DNA from: Verrucomicrobiaceae bacterium
GTDB lineage: Bacteria > Verrucomicrobiota > Verrucomicrobiia > Verrucomicrobiales > Akkermansiaceae
Assembly (NCBI GenBank): GCA_027483005.1
Contig: JAIXVN010000617.1
Span: 1 to 11,227 of the forward strand
Direction: 5' to 3'
Length of the DNA: 11,227 bases
Shown here: positions 6,102 through 11,227 of the stretch, piece by piece
How the letters are laid out: each line of letters starts with the position of its first letter
Numbering within the stretch: the stretch's first letter is position 1
Notes under the pieces: model-generated
Seen by the model: the letters and a program-made list of their open reading frames with translations, nothing else
What the model was told of the DNA's origin: nothing
Database searches by the model: none
Position numbers and translations under genes: made by a program

Positions 6102-7697
6102 ATGAATCCACACGGTCAATCCTTCATCGCAGGCGAGCGCATCGCCGGCACCGGCAGCGCATTTCAAGTCGTCTCACCACTCGATCGCAGCAAACTGCCG
6201 GGTGTGTTTCTGACAGCAGACGAGTCGCAGGTGGATGCCGCCTTGCAGGCTGCTGCGCTCGCGCACCCGGTCTTCGCCGCCACCGAGGGATCGAAGCGGG
6301 CTGCGTTTCTGGAAGCGATCGCCGACGAGATCATGGCCTTGGGAGACGTCCTGATCGAACGCGCCCAGCTGGAAAGTGGTCTTCCACGTCCGCGCCTCGA
6401 AGGCGAGCGCGGCCGCACGGTCGGGCAGCTCCGCTTGTTTGCCCAGATGGCCGCTGGCAACTCGTGGGTCGATGCCCGCATCGACCCCGCGGACCCGTCG
6501 CGTCAACCGCTGCCGAAACCGGATCTTCGCCGCCTGTTGGTTCCGATCGGTCCCGTGGTGGTATTCGGTGCCAGCAATTTCCCGCTCGCCTTCTCCGTCG
6601 CCGGAGGTGACACGGCCTCAGCACTTGCGACCGGAAATCCGGTTGTCGTGAAGGCCCACGAAGCCCACCCCGGCACGTCCGAACTGGTCGCCGAGGCGAT
6701 CGTTTCCGCCGCGAAGAAGGTCGGGCTGCCCGCAGGAGTCTTCTCGATGGTCCACGGCTCCGGCAAGGTGCTCGGCCCCTGGCTGGCGAAGCATCCGGCC
6801 ACGAAGGCCATCGGCTTCACCGGTTCCGAAGTCGCCGGCCGCGCCCTCTTCGACCTCGCCGCGTCCCGTCCTGATCCGATTCCCGTCTTCGCCGAAATGG
6901 GCAGTCTCAATCCGGTGGTGCTTCTGTCAGGAGCCGTCGCCAGCCGGGGTGCCGCCATCGGTACCGCGCTGGCCCAGTCGATCACGCTCGGGGCCGGGCA
7001 GTTCTGCACCAAGCCCGGCCTCTTCTTCGCCACCGAAGGCGAAGGCCTCGATGCCTTCCGTAAGGCCCTCGCCTCGACCATCGCGGGCGTCGTTCCCTCG
7101 ACCATGCTGCATCCCGGCATCGCGGATCATTACAACGCGAAGTGCAGCTCGATCCAGGCCCATGACAACGCGAGGGTCCTCGCGACGACCACCACCGCCG
7201 CCGATCCGAACGCCACCCAGGGCCAGCCGCTCGTGTTGGAAATTTCCGCCGCGCAGTTCATCGCGGACGACACCTTCCATCATGAAGTCTTCGGGCCCTT
7301 CGCCATCCTCGTCGTCGCTTCGAATGAAACCGAGCGCGACACCGCCCTTTCGAAACTCGGCGGACAATTGACGGCCACGATCTACGGGGACGATGCCGAG
7401 CTTTCCAGCTCGCAGCCGCTTGTCTCCAAGCTCGGCGGCATCGCCGGTCGCGTCATCTTCAACGGCGTCCCGACCGGCGTGGAAGTCTTCCATGCCATGC
7501 AGCACGGCGGACCCTATCCGGCCTCCACCGACTCCCGCTACACCTCGGTCGGAACGGCGGCGCTGCTGCGCTTCGTACGGCCTGTCTCGTACCAGAACGC
7601 CCCGCAGGATCTCCTGCCACCCGCGCTTCAGGACCGCAATCCGCTTGGCATCGTCCGACTGATCAACGGCCAGCCTTCCTCCGCCCCCCTTCCATGA
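6102..7697 (+). CDS. Alpha-ketoglutarate semialdehyde dehydrogenase (aldehyde dehydrogenase superfamily)
   Basis: This 531-residue NAD(P)-dependent aldehyde dehydrogenase oxidises alpha-ketoglutarate semialdehyde to alpha-ketoglutarate, the last step of hydroxyproline breakdown. The catalytic asparagine is N159 in NFPLAFSVAGGDTASAL, the general base E265 in FAEMGSLNP, and the nucleophile C302 in GAGQFCTKPG. The NFPLAFSVAGGDTASAL and KAHEAHPGTSELV segments are typical of the KGSADH-like subgroup rather than betaine or succinate semialdehyde dehydrogenases. The start at 6102 gives NPHGQSFIAGERI, the usual N-terminus. An ATG at 6063 would add 13 unconserved residues, and neither has a Shine-Dalgarno sequence. 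It opens the plus-strand operon, divergent from the deaminase gene. Its TGA overlaps the ATG of the next gene as ATGA at 7694-7697. The same enzyme type also serves sugar-acid pathways, but the neighbours fix the role here. Confidence 0.92.
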   Translation: MNPHGQSFIAGERIAGTGSAFQVVSPLDRSKLPGVFLTADESQVDAALQAAALAHPVFAATEGSKRAAFLEAIADEIMALGDVLIERAQLESGLPRPRLEGERGRTVGQLRLFAQMAAGNSWVDARIDPADPSRQPLPKPDLRRLLVPIGPVVVFGASNFPLAFSVAGGDTASALATGNPVVVKAHEAHPGTSELVAEAIVSAAKKVGLPAGVFSMVHGSGKVLGPWLAKHPATKAIGFTGSEVAGRALFDLAASRPDPIPVFAEMGSLNPVVLLSGAVASRGAAIGTALAQSITLGAGQFCTKPGLFFATEGEGLDAFRKALASTIAGVVPSTMLHPGIADHYNAKCSSIQAHDNARVLATTTTAADPNATQGQPLVLEISAAQFIADDTFHHEVFGPFAILVVASNETERDTALSKLGGQLTATIYGDDAELSSSQPLVSKLGGIAGRVIFNGVPTGVEVFHAMQHGGPYPASTDSRYTSVGTAALLRFVRPVSYQNAPQDLLPPALQDRNPLGIVRLINGQPSSAPLP

Positions 7698-10024
7698 ATC
7701 GGCTACTTCCGGTCTTCCTCTCGCTCCTCCTTCCCGTCAGCGCCCAGGCCTGGAAAGAGGCTCAGGCGCGGGGAGAAAAACTCCGGCAGCAGGCGCGTCA
7801 ACTCGTCGTCCGGGAAGACCTGAAGTTCGCCTGGACGGCCGACGGCCGGAGCCTTGTCTATGAGGTCGGAATCGAGGGCAACCGCAAGCAGGGCTTCGTC
7901 GTCGATCTTTCGACCGGAAAGAAAACCGAGACCAACGACCCGCAGGCCCTCTCCAAGGTCGGCAACCGTGAAGTCCCGCTCGTCGCCGCCGATCAGGTGC
8001 CGCGCCGCTCCCGCAGCACCGGCGGTAGCCAGAACCTCAGCCTTGAGAATGCCACCGGAGCCGTCGTGCGGGTCGAATGGATCGGCTTCGATGGCAAGCC
8101 GAAGCCATTCGGAGACATCCAGCCCGGGGCCACCAGCACTCAAGGCACCTACGTCGGCCATGTCTGGCGGATTTCCCGCGCCGACGGCAGCGTGCTCGGC
8201 AGCGTCGTCACTCCGGATTTCCCAAGCCTGGTCAAAATCACCGGACCCGTCACCAGCCAGCCCGGCCCCCCCGATGGACAGTCACCCGACGGGAAATGGA
8301 CCGCCTCCATCCGCAATGGCAGCCTCTTCCTCAAGGCAACTGCGGGAGGCGAGCCCATCCGGCTCGCCGAAGGCTCGCAGGAAGATGGATACCAGGGCCG
8401 CATCCAATGGTCGCCCGATTCCACGCGGCTGATGGTATTCCGAACGAAGTCCGTGCCCCAGCGCATGGTCACCCTGATCGAATCCTCGCCCAAGGACCAG
8501 CTTCAGCCGAAGGTCGAGACCATCCCTTACACCAAGCCCGGCGACGCGATCCCTCAGCCGAAGCCACGTCTGTTCGACGTGATCAAACGCGCCGAGATCC
8601 CGATCGACGATTCCCTTTTCGCCAATCCCTGGAGCATCGACAAGGGCGAGTGGACCACGGACTCCAAGGAATACTCCTTCCTCTTCAACCAACGCGGACA
8701 CCAGATCCTCCGCATCCTCGGCATCAGTGCCGCCGACGGAAAGGTCCGTGTCATCACTGAGGAAAAGACCGACACCTTCATCGACTACTCCCAGAAAACC
8801 TCTTTCCAGAGACTCCCCGCCAGCGGCGAAATTCTCTGGATGTCCGAGCGCGACGGATGGAACCATCTCTACCTGATCGACCAGAAAAGCGGCACCGTGA
8901 AACGCCAGCTCACCAAGGGGCCGTGGAATGTTCGCAGCGTCGTGTCCGTGGATGAAAAAGCCCGGACCATCCTGATCAAGGCCCTCGCCATCCATCCGGG
9001 ACAGGATCCCTATCTGGGCCACTTCGCCCGGATCAGCCTCGATGGAGGTGCCCCCACCTTGCTGACGAGCGGAAATGGCGATCATCAGATCAGTTTTTCT
9101 CCTGATGGGAATTTCTACACCGACCGCTGGTCACGGGTCGATCAGCCCCCGGTCGTCGAAGTTCATCGCAGCTCGGACGGCAAACTGATCGCCGAACTCG
9201 AGCGCGCCGACGACTCCGCTTTCCTCAAGACCGGCTGGAGCCGCCCCGAACCCTTCGTCGCCAAGGGCCGCGATGGGAAAACCGACATCCACGGCATCCT
9301 CGTCAAGCCCTCCAACTTCGACCCCTCGAAGCGCTACCCCGTCGTCGAGGACATCTATGCCGGCCCCCACGACTTCTTCGTTCCGAAGCGCTACTCGACC
9401 TGGATGAACATCAACCAGATGGCCGAGCTCGGGTTCATTGTCGTCATGATCGACGGCATGGGCACCAACTGGCGCAGCAAGGCCTTCCACGATGTCGCCT
9501 GGAAGAACCTCGCCGACAGCGGGCTGCCCGACCGCATTGCGTGGATGAAAGCCGCCGCCACCACCCGCCCATGGATGGACCTCACCCGGGTCGGCATCTA
9601 CGGTGGAAGCGCCGGAGGACAGAACGCCCTATCGGCCCTCCTCCATCACCCGGAGTTCTACAAGGTCGGGGTCGCCGACTGCGGCTGCCACGACAACCGC
9701 ATGGACAAGATCTGGTGGAACGAAGCCTGGATGGGCTGGCCGGTCGATGAGAGCTACGCGAAGAATTCAAACGTCACCGACGCCGCCAAGCTGGAAGGGA
9801 AACTCCTCCTCATCGTGGGGGAAATCGACCACAACGTCGATCCCTCCTCCACCCTGCAGGTCGTCAACGCCCTGCAAAAGGCGGACAAGGATTTCGAGAT
9901 GCTGATCATCACCGGATCCGACCATGGCGCTGCGGAATCGCCCTACGGAAGCCGCCGCCGGGCCGAGTTCCTCGTCAGGAATCTGCTTCCGCCGCCGATT
10001 CCACCCACCCCTGGCCGGAACTGA
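7694..10024 (+). CDS. Secreted S9 family prolyl peptidase (DPP4-like) with an embedded VHL-like beta domain
   Basis: This 776-residue exported serine peptidase has a signal peptide at 1-19 (cleavage after VSAQA). A DPP4-type beta-propeller follows to about 515, including WSPDS (239-243) and [11 protein letters not shown] (384-394). The alpha/beta hydrolase domain then carries the catalytic triad: S639 in YGGSAGGQ, D712 in GEIDHNV and H744 in GSDHGAAE. N714 matches DPP4 Asn710. The Glu-Glu pair that makes DPP4 a dipeptidyl exopeptidase is not recognisable where expected (GSQEDGYQG, 228-235), so endo- or other exo-cleavage is possible. Residues 112-175 interrupt the propeller with a segment resembling the VHL beta domain, given as a separate entry. 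The start overlaps the dehydrogenase stop (ATGA), so translation is coupled to alpha-ketoglutarate semialdehyde oxidation. The likely job is cleaving proline/hydroxyproline peptides outside the cytoplasm; the exact specificity is inferred. Confidence 0.93.
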   Translation: MNRLLPVFLSLLLPVSAQAWKEAQARGEKLRQQARQLVVREDLKFAWTADGRSLVYEVGIEGNRKQGFVVDLSTGKKTETNDPQALSKVGNREVPLVAADQVPRRSRSTGGSQNLSLENATGAVVRVEWIGFDGKPKPFGDIQPGATSTQGTYVGHVWRISRADGSVLGSVVTPDFPSLVKITGPVTSQPGPPDGQSPDGKWTASIRNGSLFLKATAGGEPIRLAEGSQEDGYQGRIQWSPDSTRLMVFRTKSVPQRMVTLIESSPKDQLQPKVETIPYTKPGDAIPQPKPRLFDVIKRAEIPIDDSLFANPWSIDKGEWTTDSKEYSFLFNQRGHQILRILGISAADGKVRVITEEKTDTFIDYSQKTSFQRLPASGEILWMSERDGWNHLYLIDQKSGTVKRQLTKGPWNVRSVVSVDEKARTILIKALAIHPGQDPYLGHFARISLDGGAPTLLTSGNGDHQISFSPDGNFYTDRWSRVDQPPVVEVHRSSDGKLIAELERADDSAFLKTGWSRPEPFVAKGRDGKTDIHGILVKPSNFDPSKRYPVVEDIYAGPHDFFVPKRYSTWMNINQMAELGFIVVMIDGMGTNWRSKAFHDVAWKNLADSGLPDRIAWMKAAATTRPWMDLTRVGIYGGSAGGQNALSALLHHPEFYKVGVADCGCHDNRMDKIWWNEAWMGWPVDESYAKNSNVTDAAKLEGKLLLIVGEIDHNVDPSSTLQVVNALQKADKDFEMLIITGSDHGAAESPYGSRRRAEFLVRNLLPPPIPPTPGRN
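8027..8218 (+). other. VHL-like beta domain inside the S9 peptidase
   Basis: Residues 119-160 of the peptidase align without gaps to residues 78-119 of human VHL (from my memory of that sequence), with about 15 identities in 42. Shared features are N119/N78, VV, W129/W88, FDG (132-134/91-93), P136 and P138 (95, 97), PG (144-145/103-104), Y153/Y112 and GH-x-W (155-158/114-117). The residues that in VHL enclose hydroxyproline 564 of HIF-1alpha are W88, Y98, S111, H115 and W117. Here they are W129, F139, T152, H156 and W158: three identical and two conservative. T152 keeps a hydroxyl and H156 keeps the imidazole that bind the 4-hydroxyl group in VHL. No VHL alpha domain (elongin-binding box) is present. 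Fold similarity is well supported; hydroxyproline binding is inference strengthened by the operon. Confidence 0.8.
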
Positions 10025-10485
10025 ACGCCCTGGAGGAATCCCGGAGCTCGGACAACATTTTCATCGACATTTCCCCCTCTCCCGCCAGTCTGTCAGCGCA
10101 TCTTTTGTAAATACCGACCAGCATGCCAGACGTTTCATCAAGCAAGATCGTGTCCCAGATTCGCCGGGGATTTCGAGGTTCCTGTTCTCCCACGCCCTTC
10201 TTCGGTTTGAAGCAAAGTTCGCTCGCCCCCCATTCCCCCCTGTAAGGCATTTCCGACACCAAGGCCGACGACACCTGCCATGACCTCCGCCTCCCTTCAT
10301 TCATCAATTCTTCTGGCCTCCTCCCCTTTTTTTGGTAGTTCTTGGTGAATTCATTGTAATCACTGAACGCGCTCGACTACTTTGCACCCATCCAGAACGC
10401 CGCAGAAACGTTCGGGAACTTCTCAATCCCCTAAGTCCTTTCGCGGCGAGCGCCAATTCCCGCGCCCTTCTCCTCCAAAAACCCC
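10025..10485. other. Noncoding stretch between the peptidase and the pseudopilin gene
   Basis: These 461 bases hold no gene I can support. They are poorer in GC and richer in pyrimidine tracts than the flanking genes, for example a CT-rich run ending in seven Ts at 10317-10333. I find no GC hairpin with a T-run that would act as a clear terminator for the peptidase operon. The only recognisable signal is the promoter candidate at 10332-10360. A minus-strand open frame (10307-9975) crosses into the peptidase gene and has no family features. Confidence 0.5.
10332..10360 (+). promoter_or_regulatory. Sigma70-like promoter candidate upstream of the pseudopilin cassette
   Basis: TTGGTA (10332-10337) and TGTAAT (10355-10360) are separated by 17 bases, matching the -35 consensus at four and the -10 consensus at five of six positions. 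Transcription would start near 10367, giving a leader of about 120 bases before the ATG at 10486. This is the best promoter-like match I found in the window, lying in an otherwise gene-free stretch in the right orientation. Confidence 0.45.
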
Positions 10486-11227
10486 ATGAAAACCACCCTT
10501 CCAACTCGCCGCAGACAGGACCGTGGATTCAGCTTGATCATCACCCTCGTCATGATGGTGCTGTTGACCACCATCGCGCTGGGACTCCTGACCCTTTCGA
10601 CGATCACGCTTCGGTCGTCAGGGCAGGCAGATGCCTCGGCAGTCGCCAGGAACAACGCCCGCCTGGCGCTGATGCTGGCGATCGGTGACCTGCAGAAATC
10701 CCTCGGACCTGACAAGGCCATCACCGCCAATTCGGAAATCCTCGCCGCCAGCCCCGGAAAGCCACGCATGTCCGGGGCCTGGGAATCCTGGGACTACAAC
10801 CCGAATGCCACGACCGTCAATTACACCGGAGAAAAGACCAGCCGCTTCCGCCGCTGGCTCGTCTCCACCCCGGAACCAGCTGACGCGATCAACCGCAATT
10901 TCGCCACCAGTCCGTGGAGCGGCCAGACGGTCGAACTCGTTGGCAACAAATCGCTCGGCGGCAACGCCCAGGCCAGCGAAAAGTCGGTCGCAGGTCTCGT
11001 GCCCGTCGCGACGAACGGCAAGGTCCAGGGAGCCTACGCCTGGCATGTGTCCGACGAGTCCGTGAAGGCCCGTATCAATCTTTACCGGAAGCCAAGCAAC
11101 ACCTCCGACAGCGTCTGGCAAAGGCGGGCCATGCTCACCGGACATCGGCCGGATACCTCCGTCATGAAGGGACCCAATGGAGGCAATCTGGGCTTCCTTC
11201 CCAACGACCTGACCTCGACCGCCTTCA
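10486..11227 (+). CDS. Verru_Chthon cassette protein A-like prepilin-type protein (cut by window edge)
   Basis: The gene runs off the right edge after 247 codons. The N-terminus has a basic leader (TRRRQDR) and a type IV prepilin-like cleavage and membrane segment, G14-FSLIITLVMMVLLTT, though with S-L-I rather than the classical T-L-x-E pattern. A helix follows with ARNNARLALMLAIGDLQKSLGPD (about 51-73), the arrangement I associate with protein A of the four-gene Verru_Chthon cassette, a family of Verrucomicrobiota (Verrucomicrobium, Chthoniobacter). Later parts contain WxSW, TSRFRRWLVS and a GAYAWHVSDESVKARINL segment. Proteins of this type are presumably processed by a prepilin peptidase and built into a pseudopilus or secretion-like surface structure, but their function is unknown. 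The remaining cassette members B, C and D would be expected to the right. No Shine-Dalgarno precedes the ATG; an anti-SD-like CTCCTCC lies there instead. Confidence 0.8.
   Translation, partial: MKTTLPTRRRQDRGFSLIITLVMMVLLTTIALGLLTLSTITLRSSGQADASAVARNNARLALMLAIGDLQKSLGPDKAITANSEILAASPGKPRMSGAWESWDYNPNATTVNYTGEKTSRFRRWLVSTPEPADAINRNFATSPWSGQTVELVGNKSLGGNAQASEKSVAGLVPVATNGKVQGAYAWHVSDESVKARINLYRKPSNTSDSVWQRRAMLTGHRPDTSVMKGPNGGNLGFLPNDLTSTAF

Noticed and set aside
9975..10307. A 110-codon minus-strand open frame in the gap after the peptidase
   Set aside because: It overlaps the end of the peptidase gene by 50 bases, has no recognisable family, no hydrophobic or domain pattern and no ribosome binding site.
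10317..10333. Pyrimidine tract ending in seven Ts as a rho-independent terminator
   Set aside because: No GC-rich inverted repeat precedes it; a terminator needs the hairpin as well as the T-run.
1..11227. CRISPR arrays, tRNA/rRNA genes, insertion-sequence transposases
   Set aside because: I looked for regular repeats, cloverleaf-like segments and transposase motifs on both strands and found none.

Overview
The window looks like a GC-rich chromosome segment from the phylum Verrucomicrobiota, probably Verrucomicrobiaceae-like (Luteolibacter/Haloferula type). The main reason is the partial gene at the right edge, which reads like protein A of the Verru_Chthon cassette, a pseudopilin-like family known from that phylum. 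Most genes also lack an obvious Shine-Dalgarno sequence. This assignment is from recognition, not from a database search.

Layout. (1) Positions 1-852, minus: the N-terminal part of a TonB-dependent outer-membrane receptor that runs off the left edge. (2) 853-1150: a divergent intergenic region with a small palindrome and a weak promoter candidate. (3) 1151-1837, plus: an orphan NarL/FixJ-type response regulator. (4) 1838-1984: the convergent gap, filled by a nested inverted-repeat element. (5) 5962 down to 1985, minus: a tight four-gene operon, in transcription order a DapA-family Pyr4H2C deaminase, a secreted anthrax-lethal-factor-like zinc protease, a proline racemase/4-hydroxyproline epimerase, and a DadA-like FAD dehydrogenase. 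(6) 5963-6101: the shared divergent promoter region. (7) 6102-10024, plus: a two-gene operon of alpha-ketoglutarate semialdehyde dehydrogenase and a secreted S9 (DPP4-like) prolyl peptidase. (8) 10025-10485: noncoding, with a promoter candidate. (9) 10486 to the right edge, plus: the pseudopilin-like gene.

How the genes fit together. The epimerase, the D-amino-acid dehydrogenase, the Pyr4H2C deaminase and the semialdehyde dehydrogenase together make the complete known route from trans-4-hydroxy-L-proline to alpha-ketoglutarate. Two exported peptidases are locked into the same divergent operons by overlapping or nearly abutting start and stop codons. One is an M34-like zinc protease; that family includes the Pro-Pro endopeptidases. 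The other is a prolyl oligopeptidase-type serine peptidase. The cluster therefore looks like a collagen or hydroxyproline-peptide degradation unit: extracytoplasmic peptide cleavage, then cytoplasmic oxidation of Hyp.

The most striking observation is that the S9 peptidase carries, at about residues 112-175, a segment that aligns without gaps over about 40 residues to the beta domain of the eukaryotic von Hippel-Lindau protein (VHL). VHL is the receptor that recognises hydroxyproline in HIF-alpha. The five VHL residues that line the hydroxyproline pocket are identical here (W, H, W) or conservatively replaced (Y to F, S to T). In a hydroxyproline operon this suggests a bacterial hydroxyproline-reading module on a protease.
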